Shown: positions 27,698 to 37,967 of the stretch, one piece after another
How positions within the stretch are numbered: position 1 is the stretch's first letter
Layout: the number at the start of each line of letters is the position of its first letter
From: an uncultured Candidatus Competibacteraceae bacterium
GTDB lineage: Bacteria > Pseudomonadota > Gammaproteobacteria > Competibacterales > Competibacteraceae
Length of the DNA stretch: 64,000 nucleotides
Assembly: GCA_903879705.1 (NCBI GenBank)
Contig: CAIRMO010000119.1
Span: forward strand, 1-64,000
Direction of reading: 5' to 3'
Translations under genes and position numbers: made by a program
The notes under the pieces: generated by a model
The model's input: the letters and a program-made list of their open reading frames with translations, nothing else
Told to the model about the DNA's origin: nothing
Database searches by the model: none

Positions 27698-28223
27698 TTA
27701 CTTCAACAAGACGTAAGTCCCCGGCGCATCGCCCACCGGATGCAGACCTTTATCGGGAGCGCCCAATGGCGGCGGCGATACCTGATGTTCAGCCGAATGC
27801 TGGATCAGCCAATCCTGCCAGGCTGGCCACCACGAACCTTGCTGTTTAGGCGTCGTCGCCTGCCAAGTATCCGGATCGATGTAGCGATCCTGATCGGTAC
27901 GGCCCGCGACCTGATAAACCCGCCGGCCATGACCGGGTTCACTGACAATCCCGGCGTTGTGTCCACCGCTGGTCAATAAAAACACCAATTCATCAGCATC
28001 CGCCAGCAAATTAATTTTGTAGACCGACCGCCACGGTGCGACATGATCCTGCTCGGTAGCGACAATGAAGATGGGGGCATGAATGTCGGTAATCGCGATG
28101 CGCCGAGGAGCCTTGGTCAGACCGGCTATGGACAGGATGATGGTGCGCGAGTTTAGCCGGGGCTGTGCTGGTAGCGGGCGGTTGGACTGCGGGAGTCGGG
28201 GTTGTTTCATTCGGGTTTGCCAT
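27698..28223 (-). pseudogene. phaC: polyhydroxyalkanoate synthase gene with a large internal deletion
   Basis: From ATG 28223 (GGAGG upstream) the frame begins MANPNETTPTPAVQPP, a plausible PhaC N-terminus. After about 25 codons it runs out of frame into the C-terminal end of a class I PhaC: DIHAPIFIVATEQDHVAPW with the catalytic Asp, GGHNAGIV with the catalytic His, GSWWPAWQDWL, and GDAPGTYVL at the end. The central part with the catalytic Cys, roughly 400 residues, is missing. Both ends are recognisable, so this is a deletion rather than a fragment that arrived alone. Confidence 0.75.
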
Positions 28224-28392
28224 GACGATGCACCTCCGTCGAGTCTATTTCAGACTTGTGCCACTTTTTTATACTCATGAAGCGGGCGAAAACCTTGTTC
28301 TAACGCTGAGCGGCGGTCCGGGGCTGATTTCCCGGAACCATGCCATTATCAACCCTCCGAGCGCGGTTGTTCCTCCATGAAAAATCCTCCTC

Positions 28393-28523
28393 ATAAATCT
28401 TTCTGTGACACGAACCATAGCGTGGACAAACACAATTAGTATCTTTTAGCAAAATCAAATATTTGGGTGAAGACAACGATCCGGTCTTACACAGCAAGTC
28501 CTCGTTATCACAAAAAAATTCAG
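28393..28523. repeat. short interspersed inverted-repeat element, copy C
   Basis: The element is about 131 bp. Its reverse complement aligns with copy A along the full length (shared blocks include ACTTGCTGTG, TTCACCCAA and GATTTTGCTAA). Ends are ATAAATCTTTCTGTGA and its inverse TTGTGATAAC...side with AAAAAAATTCAGA. It sits in the gap between the phaC remnant and the metalloprotease terminator. Confidence 0.75.
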
Positions 28524-28574
28524 AAGAGGAGAATCGCAGGTTATGGCGGGGTGAAGGATAACGCTGAAAAAACA

Positions 28575-28606
28575 AAGCCCGCCGGGATTGCCGGCGGGCT
28601 TTTTTA
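28575..28606. terminator. bidirectional intrinsic terminator
   Basis: An 11-bp perfect stem (AAGCCCGCCGG at 28575-28585, CCGGCGGGCTT at 28591-28601) has a 5-base loop. T runs follow on both strands (TTTTTT on plus; TTTGTTTTTT on minus). It ends the metalloprotease gene (stop at 28617) and blocks read-through from the phaC side. Confidence 0.88.
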
Positions 28607-28616
28607 TGAGAAACGG

Positions 28617-31322
28617 TTATCGAGTAATGACAATAGCATTCGCCGCTGCCCGACCGTTGTTAATTTCATTACTCTCCGTGACTACCCCATTTTTGTCCGC
28701 GTAGGCTCCAAAATAGTAGGTGCCTAGAGCCAAATTGGCGGGAATTTGAATTTGCCCCCCGCAAGTGATGCTCGCCCCGGCAACCAGATTGCCGGTATTG
28801 CAACCCCATCCCGTATAAATATCACTAAGGGTGATCGCCGTATCTCCGGAAAACATCAGTGCCAACAAGGAAGTCGGCGCAGAAGCTGAGCCTTGATTCT
28901 TTACGGTCACTGAAACTGTGATCAAGCCGCTTACCTTGCCGGTCGACGGACTACTAACTGCCGTCACGATCAGATCAGATTTGGCAATGGATTGGTTAAA
29001 GGTTGCAGTGACCGTCTTGGCGGCGGACATGGTGACAGTGCAGGTAGTTCCACTGACCGAGCCGCAGCCGCCCCAACTGGCGAAGGCGGAACCGGCTGCG
29101 GGCACCGCGGTGAAAATTACGTTGCCACTGAAGCTAGATGAACAGGCCGTGCCACAGTTGATCCCGGCGGGGCTGCTGGTGACCATTCCGGTGCCGGTGC
29201 CTGCTTTGGCGACGGTTAGCGCATAAGTAGCGGGTTGGCTGGATGTAACGACGATAGCGTTCGCCGCTGCCCGACCGTTGTTAATTTCATCACTCTCCGT
29301 GACTACCCCTTTTTTGTCCGCATAGGCTCCAAAATAGTAGGTGCCTGGAGCGAGATTGGCGGGAATTTGAATTTGCCCCCCGCAAGTGATGCTCGCCCCG
29401 GCAACCAGATTACCGGTATTGCAACCCCATCCCGTGTCAATATCGCCAAGGGTGATCGCCGTATCTCCGGAAAACATCAGTGCCAACAAGGAAGTCGGCG
29501 CAGAAGCTGAGCCTTGATTCTTTACGGTTGCAGAAACCGTGATCAAGCCGCTTACCTTACCGGTCGACGGACTACTAACCGCCGTCACGATCAGATCAGA
29601 TCCGGCAGTGGATTGGTTAAAGGTTGCAGTGACCGTCTTGGCGGCGGACATAGTGACGGTGCAGGTAGTTCCACTGACCGAGTCGCAACCGGCCCAATTA
29701 GCGAAGGCGGAACCGGTCACAGGCACCGTGGTGAGGATTACGTTGCCGCTGAAGTTATATGAACAGGTCGTGCCCGTGCCACAGTTGATCCCGGCGGGGC
29801 TGCTGGTGACCATTCCGGTGCCGGTGCCTGCTTTGGCGACCGTGAGTGGATAAGTCCCAGTCCCACTAACCGATATGCATGAGGGATTAGTGTTGGCGAC
29901 CGCGGCTACATAGCTGCTGATTTGGCTACTGACACGGCTGGCTGCAATGCCATACTGGTGATCAAGGCCAAACTTGAGGGCGATATTCGCCATACCGCCG
30001 CCAAGCAGGTGGCAATAACTCATGATGGTGCCGTTGCCAGTATTTGGCGTTCCGCCAGAAAGTGCGTTGATGCCTGGTAGATATCCGCTAGTGCAGGCAT
30101 CAACCGGATTGCTGTTATTGCCGATACCCTGATAGTCATGGGTGTGGAGCGAATTGAAGTTATGTCCAATTTCATGGGTGACGACGACCAGATCCCAGAC
30201 TGGCTGGGGATTGCTGATCTGAAAATCGCCGCTAAGATTGGCGCTATAACCGTAGCCGTAACTGCTGCACAGCGCACCCAAATAAGCTATTCCGCCGCCC
30301 AGGCTGCGCGCACTCAGAAAATGAGCAGTTGCGCGGTTGATGCTTTGCCGGTTGGCGTTCCAGTAATTCTCGAAACTCTGCAAGCCTTGCAGGGTGCTAG
30401 TGTGGTTCCAAGGATCGGCGGTCTGCCAAAGGCTGATATAGCCTACGGTAAGTTTGGAGCTGGCTTCCCGTTGATAGATAGTTGAGGCATAGGCGAACAG
30501 ATTGCCGATGTAGGATGTTGCGGCGCTGGTACTGCCGCTGAACAAAGCCAAGAACTCGTTATCGGTCTCAATAGCCACAGGGACATTATAAAATTGCCCT
30601 GCTGGCAACGATTTCGGGATGAATGCTTCCGAAGCCATGTGACGGGGAGTGCGCAGAGCTGCGGGAAGTTTGTCGAAACTGCACTGGAGCGGGGTAACGT
30701 CATTCGCCAAACCGCTTTGCCGAAGTTCGCGGCTGGTTAAACCAACCGGCGACCCGCCGGCTTTGGCACCGCCCGCCACAATCCAGAATTTCTCTTCATC
30801 TTGTACGATCCCCTGCATATTGCCGGAGGGATCGGCGGAGAGTACGGCCAGCGAATCCGGTCTTCCGGTGATTTTGCCACGAAAATAAGCGGTTGCCGGT
30901 ACTGGCAGGATGTCCTGGCCGTTCTCACGATGAACCACAATGCGGGCATCAGGCTCGAATACTGTGAAGCGTTCCAGCTCCAGGATAACCGGCAAGCGTT
31001 CCTGATCGAGCAACACTTTTTCCAGCCTCACGAATTGACCTATGGCCACTCGTGTTAACACCTCGGCTTGCACAGTCTCCATGTCAGCGACGTATTGAAC
31101 CAAGGAGATAGATTGCTCGGATGCTTCCGCCGCATGAAGCACAGCGACATCTTGCGTGTGGGTGTCGGAATCTTTAAAAATCGGCGTTAAATCAGCCGAC
31201 CAAGCGGGACCAGCAAGGATTACCCATGCTACTGAACCCAAGAGAGCTCCAAGCGGAGCAAAACGGACGCGGCGCGAACAACCGCTATTGACAAAACACT
31301 GAGAGAACTTGCTGATAGCCAT
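28617..31322 (-). CDS. secreted zinc metalloprotease with duplicated B-repeat and CARDB modules
   Basis: The 901-residue exported protein has a signal peptide (residues 1 to about 42, ending AGPAWSA), a propeptide-like region to about 220, and a reprolysin-type protease domain with the zinc motif HEIGHNFNSLH near 384-394 and a downstream MSYCH methionine turn. Then come two tandem copies of an InlB-type B-repeat (AKTVTATFNQS) followed by a CARDB domain (GLITVSATVKNQGSASAPTS). The two modules are nearly identical in DNA (621-bp period). The start ATG at 31322 has CAGGAG upstream. It is probably secreted beyond the outer membrane, perhaps by type II secretion. Confidence 0.85.
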   Translation of the reverse strand: MAISKFSQCFVNSGCSRRVRFAPLGALLGSVAWVILAGPAWSADLTPIFKDSDTHTQDVAVLHAAEASEQSISLVQYVADMETVQAEVLTRVAIGQFVRLEKVLLDQERLPVILELERFTVFEPDARIVVHRENGQDILPVPATAYFRGKITGRPDSLAVLSADPSGNMQGIVQDEEKFWIVAGGAKAGGSPVGLTSRELRQSGLANDVTPLQCSFDKLPAALRTPRHMASEAFIPKSLPAGQFYNVPVAIETDNEFLALFSGSTSAATSYIGNLFAYASTIYQREASSKLTVGYISLWQTADPWNHTSTLQGLQSFENYWNANRQSINRATAHFLSARSLGGGIAYLGALCSSYGYGYSANLSGDFQISNPQPVWDLVVVTHEIGHNFNSLHTHDYQGIGNNSNPVDACTSGYLPGINALSGGTPNTGNGTIMSYCHLLGGGMANIALKFGLDHQYGIAASRVSSQISSYVAAVANTNPSCISVSGTGTYPLTVAKAGTGTGMVTSSPAGINCGTGTTCSYNFSGNVILTTVPVTGSAFANWAGCDSVSGTTCTVTMSAAKTVTATFNQSTAGSDLIVTAVSSPSTGKVSGLITVSATVKNQGSASAPTSLLALMFSGDTAITLGDIDTGWGCNTGNLVAGASITCGGQIQIPANLAPGTYYFGAYADKKGVVTESDEINNGRAAANAIVVTSSQPATYALTVAKAGTGTGMVTSSPAGINCGTACSSSFSGNVIFTAVPAAGSAFASWGGCGSVSGTTCTVTMSAAKTVTATFNQSIAKSDLIVTAVSSPSTGKVSGLITVSVTVKNQGSASAPTSLLALMFSGDTAITLSDIYTGWGCNTGNLVAGASITCGGQIQIPANLALGTYYFGAYADKNGVVTESNEINNGRAAANAIVITR
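28630..29850. repeat. 621-bp tandem duplication inside the metalloprotease gene
   Basis: Unit 1 (28630-29228) and unit 2 (29251-29849) begin with nearly the same bases (ACAATAGCATTCGCCGCTGC and ACGATAGCGTTCGCCGCTGC) and stay almost identical through the CARDB and B-repeat coding parts. Unit 2 carries a 6-base insertion near 29770. The high DNA identity points to a recent duplication or ongoing gene conversion. Confidence 0.9.
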
Positions 31323-31856
31323 GACTGCACTCCTGGAGGTTGTGCGGTCCTAGGCCAGCCATAAGCAGGGGTACCAGTAAACGCTGAAGATCAAAAAAGC
31401 GATTCATCTGGCGGTTCCGCTATCATAGGGCTGTACCCCTTAGACCGGTAACTTTGCGCCACTACCTTTCAGTAGTTTTGCCGTTTTCAGATTTAATCCT
31501 TATAGCTTGTTCCGATGAACTTTTGCAAAGGACTTGACAATTTAGGCAATAATTGTACCAATTATGATTTTTCCATGCAATCCTGGGTGTTATTTATAAT
31601 GAACTGATTATTATTATAATTTATCAATTTTATGCCGGGAGTACGGCTTGAGAACTCGTTATAAAAGTGCTGAAAATTATCCTACTGATCCATGATCACC
31701 TATTTCCGACAGTCAAAAAAAGTTTTTTATATTCAATGTGATATATAGGCATATTGTATACTGAGGCAAAAAAATGCTCATTAAAATTCAATGAGTTGCA
31801 AAAGTGAGCGAAAGTACGGCGATCAAGTGACCTTTAACGTCATATAGTGCCTATAT
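31323..31856. other. AT-rich non-coding stretch upstream of the metalloprotease
   Basis: There are no credible genes. Composition is very AT-rich from about 31490 to 31860, unlike the neighbouring genes. It should contain the promoter of the metalloprotease on the minus strand; no clear boxes are claimed. Confidence 0.4.
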
Positions 31857-32200
31857 TTATAAAAAAGATCGGTGCGAGGCAGGTTTTTTGTGGATGAAAG
31901 ATCGGAGAAAAGTTGCCGGACTGCTGATTACAATGCCTGCACCCGTCCCGGTTTTAGCAACACTCAACAGGTAAGTAGCCGTGCTGCGGTTGAAAGTCGC
32001 GGTGACGTTCTTGGCGGCACTCATGGTGATTTTACAGACCCTTGTTCCAATACAGGCTCCAGTCCGCCCGGCAAAAATCGACCCGGCAGCGGACGTAGGA
32101 ATCAAAGTAACGAGGGTACTCATCGGGAAGGACTTGCTACAAATCAAGCCGCAATTGATTCCCGCCGGACTGCTGGTTACAATGATTGGTAGTGGCTATA
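31857..32200 (-). pseudogene. remnant of a second B-repeat protein
   Basis: The minus-strand frame reads IVTSSPAGINCGLICSKS, then ITMSAAKNVTATFNRSTATY, then SVAKTGTGAGIVISSPA before running into an unrelated end at TAA 31857. These are parts of two successive B-repeats like those in the metalloprotease (AKTVTATFNQS), diverged and without start, protease or CARDB parts. It probably derives from a paralogue or an older longer version of the same locus. Confidence 0.65.
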
Positions 32201-32505
32201 TAGAAAAAGGCTGCGATCAAGTCGTTGGACATCGCCAGAAGAAAAAAGGGATGAGTTGGCGTGAAGCTGGAAGTCGAAGTTTAGGAATTTTAAAAGTTGC
32301 AGAACTGAACCATCAATGGGCGCAATTTGGTTTCCCATAGAAGCGGCTAACGATTCGGCAAACTTGCGGCTTGCTTCAACTTCATAAGCGATCACAGGAA
32401 AATGTACTCGAGGGATTTTTTCGCATTGTCATAACCCATGTGGTTGCCAGGCGACATTGTGCGATACTGACTACAATCTACCCACACAAACCAATGAGGA
32501 GCTTA
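32201..32505. other. gap with a solitary repeat end
   Basis: No recognisable gene is present. GATCACAGGAAAAT at about 32390-32403 equals the right end of repeat copy B, but the rest of the element is absent. The last bases hold the ribosome site (GAGGAG) of the next gene. Confidence 0.35.
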
Positions 32506-33264
32506 ATGATGACTGCAATGCGGGCGGACGCTGGTCGCGGCTGGAGCTGGATCGTTGAGGGCTGGCGGTTGTTTGTCAAAGCGCCGGGCGGATGGATCGT
32601 GATCCTGTTGATTTATTTCGGGATTAATTTTGTACTGTCGCTGATTCCCCTGATTGGCGGATTAGCCTATCTATTGCTGTCGCCAGTGCTGACCGGTGGA
32701 GTCCTGTACGGTGCCGATACTCAGGCGCGGGGCAAAGCGCTGGACATCAGCCATCTGTTCCGGGGGTTTCGGGATCAGGAACGGATGGGACCGCTGGTGA
32801 TGTTGGGGTTGATCAGCCTGGCCGGCTATGCGCTGATGGTCCTGATAGCGGTCGGCTTCGTTGGCGGCGGTTTAGCCACCGGGATAGTGATGGACAACGC
32901 GGGACAGGACTTCTCCCCGGAAATGATCGAGGGATTGTTTGGCGCTGGTTTTATGGTGCTGGTTCTGGTGGAACTGACGATCTGGGCGGTGATCCTGATG
33001 GCGATGTTTTATGCCATTCCACTGGTGATGCTGGATCGGCAAGATGCCTGGACAGCCGTGCAGGACAGCATCGCCGCCTGCTGGATCAATATGTGGCCGC
33101 TACTGGTTTTTGGCCTGATCGGGCTGGTACTCGCGGTGATTGCGGCAATTCCCTTCGGCCTCGGGTTTCTGATGTTGTGGCCAGTGATGAGCTGCGCAGT
33201 TTACGCCAGTTATCGGGAAGTTTTTGCAGAACCCGCGCCGACTCGAGTGACGCTGAGGAAATAG
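32506..33264 (+). CDS. BPSS1780-type inner-membrane protein
   Basis: The 252-residue protein begins with the family's soluble stub (RADAGRGWSWIVEGWRLF), followed by about six membrane helices (WIVILLIYFGINFVL first). A GAGGAG ribosome site is 5-8 bases before the two adjacent ATGs at 32506 and 32509. Longer upstream frames are in AT-rich non-coding DNA. The function of the family is not known. Confidence 0.8.
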   Translation: MMTAMRADAGRGWSWIVEGWRLFVKAPGGWIVILLIYFGINFVLSLIPLIGGLAYLLLSPVLTGGVLYGADTQARGKALDISHLFRGFRDQERMGPLVMLGLISLAGYALMVLIAVGFVGGGLATGIVMDNAGQDFSPEMIEGLFGAGFMVLVLVELTIWAVILMAMFYAIPLVMLDRQDAWTAVQDSIAACWINMWPLLVFGLIGLVLAVIAAIPFGLGFLMLWPVMSCAVYASYREVFAEPAPTRVTLRK

Positions 33265-33292
33265 ACGACCTGGTTTGGAATGAGCTGAAAAC

Positions 33293-33327
33293 ACCGGCGC
33301 AGTCCGGTCAATTTAGACTGCGCCGGT
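33293..33327. terminator. strong hairpin between convergent genes
   Basis: A 12-bp perfect stem (ACCGGCGCAGTC at 33293-33304, GACTGCGCCGGT at 33316-33327) has an 11-base loop. On the minus strand it is followed by GTTTTC, on the plus strand by TTAGTGTT, so the T runs are weak. Its place between the BPSS1780 gene and the convergent PilZ gene supports a terminator role. Confidence 0.6.
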
Positions 33328-33359
33328 TAGTGTTGGAGTATAAAACACACTTACTGCGC

Positions 33360-33716
33360 TTAGAACTTGAACTCCTCGATCAGTAGCTGGAGCTGCAACA
33401 GCGCATGGGTGTCGATATTCAGGATGCGGAGACCGGAATCGTAAAAATCCGGATTAACATCCCGTCCGCACCAGAGGCTTTCCGCTTCCAGATGGATACG
33501 CTGATTGGTGCCACTCTCTTTAGGAACATCCACTGAGAGCCGTAACAGTTGGTTAGGCCGGATCGGTTTATCGCTGACCAGCCGGATCCCGTCCTTATTG
33601 ATGTCAACGACATGACCGATTATTTCTTGAGTGTCCTGGTTATAGACGCGCAGGTACAAAACCAGATACCAACGTTTGACCCGACGTTTATCAGCGCCAG
33701 AGAGTTCGGGACTCAT
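33360..33716 (-). CDS. PilZ-domain c-di-GMP binding protein
   Basis: The 118-residue single-domain protein has the c-di-GMP site: RRVKRW (RXXXR) near residue 10, then the DINKDGIRL loop, in place of the usual D/NXSXXG, about 30 residues later. The ATG at 33716 (MSPELSGADKRR) has AAGAGG 8 bases upstream. A paralogue is at 62664. It is likely a c-di-GMP effector or adaptor. The serine of the second motif is replaced (DINKDG), which may weaken binding. Confidence 0.78.
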   Translation of the reverse strand: MSPELSGADKRRVKRWYLVLYLRVYNQDTQEIIGHVVDINKDGIRLVSDKPIRPNQLLRLSVDVPKESGTNQRIHLEAESLWCGRDVNPDFYDSGLRILNIDTHALLQLQLLIEEFKF

Positions 33717-33836
33717 GGCAACCTCTTGATGGCAAGTGTGGACTGTAGAAACACCATCCTTGAAACGGACGGCGAAATAGGGGGAGTAAAACCACAACTC
33801 CCGGACCGCACGGGAAGATCATTCATTATCAGGCGC

Positions 33837-34466
33837 TCAAGTGGGCACCGCGGGATTGAGGCTATAGACCACGGTCAGCCTAGCCTGATCCAGCACATGG
33901 TTTTTTATCGCAACCAGAATTTCAGGGCCAGTGAAAGCGCCGTCCACCGGGACGCGATCTACGTCCAGCGCATAGAGCGTGAATAGATAGTGATGGATGA
34001 TGCTGTCGTTCCACGGTGGACACGGCCCATCGTAACCGAAGTAATCGCCGGCCATCGCCGGATCGCCAGCGAACCATTCCCGGTAATTATTGACGCCTTG
34101 CCGAACGCCGCGTGGTCCTGCCGGTCCCGCTTTACCGCCGGGGGTAATGCCTTGCGAGAATTCTCCCGCCAGAATGTGCGCGGGTTCGGGCGGCAAATCG
34201 ACCAGAATCCAGTGAAAAAAGTCCATGCGAGGCAAATCAGCCGGCACCTGCCGCCCCTCCTGATTGACATCGTCAGCCCGGGTTGGCACATCCGGATCGT
34301 GGCAGATCAATGCGAGCGCGCGCGTTCCAAGCGGCAGATCGCTCCAGGCTAACGGGGGATTGGTGTTAGGACCGAGCGCGACATGCTGTTCCGGATCGAC
34401 GATGCCAAACGCATAGTCGACGGGGATCGGCTGCTGATCGCGCAATACGGAACTGGTCAGTTTCAT
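33837..34466 (-). CDS. PEBP family (Raf kinase inhibitor-like) protein
   Basis: The 209-residue protein of the phosphatidylethanolamine-binding family (YbhB/YbcL type) shows NTNPPLAWSDLP, ALICHDPDVPTRADD (the DPD-P motif) and MDFFHWILVDLPP at the ligand pocket, then YDGPCPPWNDSIIHHY. No signal peptide is seen, so it is cytosolic. The ATG at 34466 has GGAG upstream; an upstream extension of the frame lacks support. Confidence 0.87.
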   Translation of the reverse strand: MKLTSSVLRDQQPIPVDYAFGIVDPEQHVALGPNTNPPLAWSDLPLGTRALALICHDPDVPTRADDVNQEGRQVPADLPRMDFFHWILVDLPPEPAHILAGEFSQGITPGGKAGPAGPRGVRQGVNNYREWFAGDPAMAGDYFGYDGPCPPWNDSIIHHYLFTLYALDVDRVPVDGAFTGPEILVAIKNHVLDQARLTVVYSLNPAVPT

Positions 34467-34718
34467 CAGAATCTCCGCGAGAAACCCCGTCCTTTGGAAG
34501 GGGGATGGATGGCGGCGGGCATCGGGAACGATGGGGTTACCCGTCCGCACCGGTTGTTATAACGATCGGTGATTTCGATCGCCCGATCCTTTACCATCAT
34601 AATAGCGCATACACCGATACCCATAACATGATCCATCTGCGCCATTGTTGCCCAAGCCAGCCGGTCTTCTGCTGACGCAGTCGAGCGCTTGGAGCGCGGA
34701 TAGGGAGCCGTTGAACCG

Positions 34719-36374
34719 ATGAGCGATGAAATCTCGCGCAGTGAAACCGGGGAGCCAGCCCCGCTGGAGCCGATCGCGACTCAAGCCGGGCTGGATGAGG
34801 GCCTGCAAACCTTGGAGCAGTCGCCGCTGCGATCGCCTGCGCCGGGTGGAAACATGGCCCCTAAACCCCCGGTTACCCGGATGCCGATGGGCAAGAAAGG
34901 CCAGCGGGTCACTTTCCAACGGGCACCGCTTAAAACCACGCTGCACATGGTGGGGCTGTTGCTCATCATGGTCAGTGTCACCATGCTTCCGCCGATGGGA
35001 CTTGCCTGGTGGTACGACGGTTATACGGTGGTCGTACCCTTTGCTGAATCGCTAGGCGCTATGCTGGGCCTCGGTCTGCTGTGCTGGTTACCCGTCTGCC
35101 GGTTCAAGATTGATTTGCGCAATCGAGATGGCTTTATCGTGGTAGTGGCGTTCTGGTTTCTGCTGTCACTGCTCGGCGCTTTGCCGTTTGTGCTGTCCGA
35201 CAACCCGCACATGGCGTTTGTCGATGCGGTGTTCGAGACTGCCTCCGGGTTGACCACCACTGGTGCCACTGTTCTCTCCGGCCTTGATGCGATGCCCAAG
35301 GCGATTGTGTATTACCGGGCGCAACTGAATTTTCTCGGCGGGATGGGCATCGTGGTGTTGGCAGTGGCGTTGTTGCCCATGCTCGGCATTGGCGGCATGC
35401 AGCTCTACAAGGCGGAAACGCCGGGGCCGATGAAGGATGAAAAGCTGACGCCGCGCATTACCGAGACCGCCAAAAATCTTTGGTATATTTATGTCGGTCT
35501 GAATGTACTCTGTACCCTGTCGTTTTGGGCAGGAGGCATGAGTTTTTTTGATGCCCTTTGCCATAGTTTTGCCACAATAGCGCTCGGCGGATTTTCCACT
35601 CACGACTCCAGCATCGGTTATTTTCAAAGTCCAACGATTGAATTGATCGCCGGTTTTTTCTCGATTGTGGCGGCAGTCAATTTTGCCCTTTATTTTCTGG
35701 CTTGGCGTTCACGCAGCTTGGAAGCTATTTTCCGCGATGCCGAGTTTAAGTTCTGCATGGCGGTGTTCGGCGGAATTATTATGGTGGCTTGCGGCTACCT
35801 GTATTTCAGCGGCAAATTTCCCCTGTGGGAATCGATATATCACGGCTTTTTTCAAACGGCGTCAATCATCACTGATAATGGGCTGGTGACGATCGGTTAT
35901 CCAGCAGATTGGCCATTATTCGTTCCTTTATTGCTGCTGTTAGGCAGCTTTTTTGGCGGTTGTGTGGGCTCAACTTGCGGTGGCATCAAGGCAATGCGCT
36001 TTCTGTTGCTGTACAAGCAGAGTGTGCGCGAGGCCCGGTTATTGATTCGGCCCACTGCTCAGATAGCCGTCAAACTGGGCAGTCACGCCATCCCAGATCG
36101 GGTCATGCATGCGGTTTGGGGATTTTATTACCTGTATATTTTTAGCTATTGTTTTTTCTCGCTGACGCTGACCGCGCTAGGTGTAGATATGGTGACCGCA
36201 TTCGGCTCAGTGGCCGGCTGCATGAACAACATGGGGGTGGGTTTGGGTGAAACCGCCGGCAACTTTGCACCACTGGGTGATACAGCCATTTGGGTGCTGT
36301 CGTTGTCGATGCTGGTTGGCCGACTGGAAGTGTTTCCGCTACTTCTGATTTTTTTGCCGGATTTCTGGAAGTAA
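34719..36374 (+). CDS. trkH: TrkH family potassium uptake protein
   Basis: The 551-residue membrane protein has four repeated helix-pore-helix units. The filter-like segments are visible in order: [32 protein letters not shown] and [11 protein letters not shown]. The first 70 residues are an unusually long polar N-terminal extension. It works with a TrkA-type regulator not present here. Its last 36 bases overlap the end of cobQ on the other strand. Confidence 0.9.
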   Translation: MSDEISRSETGEPAPLEPIATQAGLDEGLQTLEQSPLRSPAPGGNMAPKPPVTRMPMGKKGQRVTFQRAPLKTTLHMVGLLLIMVSVTMLPPMGLAWWYDGYTVVVPFAESLGAMLGLGLLCWLPVCRFKIDLRNRDGFIVVVAFWFLLSLLGALPFVLSDNPHMAFVDAVFETASGLTTTGATVLSGLDAMPKAIVYYRAQLNFLGGMGIVVLAVALLPMLGIGGMQLYKAETPGPMKDEKLTPRITETAKNLWYIYVGLNVLCTLSFWAGGMSFFDALCHSFATIALGGFSTHDSSIGYFQSPTIELIAGFFSIVAAVNFALYFLAWRSRSLEAIFRDAEFKFCMAVFGGIIMVACGYLYFSGKFPLWESIYHGFFQTASIITDNGLVTIGYPADWPLFVPLLLLLGSFFGGCVGSTCGGIKAMRFLLLYKQSVREARLLIRPTAQIAVKLGSHAIPDRVMHAVWGFYYLYIFSYCFFSLTLTALGVDMVTAFGSVAGCMNNMGVGLGETAGNFAPLGDTAIWVLSLSMLVGRLEVFPLLLIFLPDFWK

Positions 36375-37838
36375 TCCCCTTTCAGCACCCAGCCGATCCA
36401 GAAATCGCAAATCCAGATGTTCGGCAATGGCGTCCGCTAGTCGATTAATGCCGTCTTCACGCAATTGCCGATAATCAGGTGTTTCCCGCACTGCCAGTCC
36501 TGCCCAGTGCAATAACGCATCGCGGGCGGACGCTGCATCAAATAATCCATGCAAATAAGTGCCGAAAATTTGTCCATCATCGGACACCGCGCCATCCAGC
36601 CGCCCTTCACTGAATTGAATCGCTGGCTTTGCCAAAGCAGGGCCGATGCTGATTCCGGCATGAATTTCATAGCCCGTCACAAAAGCCGCATTAACCGTCA
36701 AATAACCTTCAACGCGCCATAATTGTTTTTCTGGTTCCAACGTGGTTGTAAAATCCAGAAAGCCGAGTCCTGGACTGCTGCCGGGTTCGCCTTCCAGTCC
36801 GGCTGGATCGTGAATCCACGTTCCCAACATCTGAAAGCCGCCACAAATCCCAATCAGCTTGCCACCATAGCGCAAATGGTGGTTAATTTGCCCATCCCAA
36901 CCTTGATCGTGCAGGCGCTGCAAATCACTGCGAGTGCTTTTGCTGCCGGGCAAAATGATCAGATCGACTGGCGGAATGGACTCACCCGCCCGCACCCAGA
37001 TAACTTCGACCTGCGGATGCAGCCGCAATGGATCAAAATCAGTGTGATTGCTGATGCGCGCTAATACCAGCACCGCAACACGCAGTCGTTCGCTATCTTT
37101 AGCAACAGTAGACTCACCCGGCAGGGCATCCTCGGCTTCCAGATGCAAGCCTTGCAAATACGGCAATACCCCTAAGACGGGTTTGCCGGTTTCTCGCGTG
37201 AGCCAGTCCAGTCCCGGCGTCAGCAGACTCACATCGCCCCGAAAGCGGTTAATGATCAATCCAGTCACTCGCGCCCGTTCACTCTCCGCCAACAGCGCCA
37301 GAGTCCCGTATAAATGCGCGAAGACTCCGCCGCGATCAATATCGCTGACCAGCCACACTGGACAATCCACCGCCTCGGCAAAGCCCATATTGGCAATATC
37401 CTTATCGCGCAAATTGATTTCCGCCGGACTGCCGGCACCTTCCACCAGCACCACGTCATAAGCGGCGCACAACCGTTGATAAGAGTCCAGCACGGCCTGC
37501 ATCGCTATCGGCTTGTAATCGTGATAACGGCGGGCATCCATATTCGCTAACGCCCGGCCTTGAATAATCACCTGAGCGCCAATATCAGTGTTGGGTTTAA
37601 GCAATACCGGATTCATATCGGTATGTGGCTCCAGAAAAGCCGCTTGTGCTTGCACCGCCTGAGCGCGGCCGATCTCGCCGCCGTCCACGGTCACGGCGCT
37701 GTTCAGGGCCATATTTTGCGGTTTAAAAGGAACGACCCGCACCCCGCGCCGGGCCAGCAATCGACATAAACCAGCGACCATGACGCTTTTGCCAGCGTCG
37801 GAAGTGGTGCCTTGAATCATTAGAGTTTTAGCGTTCAT
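36339..37838 (-). CDS. cobQ: cobyric acid synthase
   Basis: The 499-residue enzyme amidates side chains b, d, e and g of the corrin ring using glutamine. N-terminal ATP-binding part: [31 protein letters not shown], and [13 protein letters not shown]-terminal glutaminase part: the nucleophile Cys in [10 protein letters not shown] and the His in TYLHGLFD. Length is typical. It diverges from cbiB, and its end overlaps trkH. Confidence 0.93.
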   Translation of the reverse strand: MNAKTLMIQGTTSDAGKSVMVAGLCRLLARRGVRVVPFKPQNMALNSAVTVDGGEIGRAQAVQAQAAFLEPHTDMNPVLLKPNTDIGAQVIIQGRALANMDARRYHDYKPIAMQAVLDSYQRLCAAYDVVLVEGAGSPAEINLRDKDIANMGFAEAVDCPVWLVSDIDRGGVFAHLYGTLALLAESERARVTGLIINRFRGDVSLLTPGLDWLTRETGKPVLGVLPYLQGLHLEAEDALPGESTVAKDSERLRVAVLVLARISNHTDFDPLRLHPQVEVIWVRAGESIPPVDLIILPGSKSTRSDLQRLHDQGWDGQINHHLRYGGKLIGICGGFQMLGTWIHDPAGLEGEPGSSPGLGFLDFTTTLEPEKQLWRVEGYLTVNAAFVTGYEIHAGISIGPALAKPAIQFSEGRLDGAVSDDGQIFGTYLHGLFDAASARDALLHWAGLAVRETPDYRQLREDGINRLADAIAEHLDLRFLDRLGAERGLLPEIRQKNQK

Positions 37839-37847
37839 GGCGGGATT

Positions 37848-37878
37848 TTGACTGAAACGGTTGGTTTTTGGCTACACT
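37848..37878 (+). promoter_or_regulatory. possible promoter of the cbiB operon
   Basis: TTGACT (37848-37853) and TACACT (37873-37878) are spaced by 19 bases, about 90 bases before the cbiB start. The boxes are imperfect and the spacing is long, so confidence is low. No cobalamin riboswitch could be recognised in the cobQ-cbiB gap. Confidence 0.3.
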
Positions 37879-37967
37879 AGCGGGCCTTATCCCTGACCCG
37901 GATCACCGATGCGCTTGAAAAATAACCATTACCGCTGGCCCCTTATGTCGTGGGCAAGGAAAATTTG

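Noticed and set aside
32177-32395. Minus-strand 72-codon frame starting at GTG 32395
   Set aside because: It begins inside a solitary repeat end, lacks a ribosome site and resembles nothing known.
37839-37967. Possible cobalamin riboswitch between cobQ and cbiB
   Set aside because: The gap is only about 130 bases and no B12-box-like sequence was seen.
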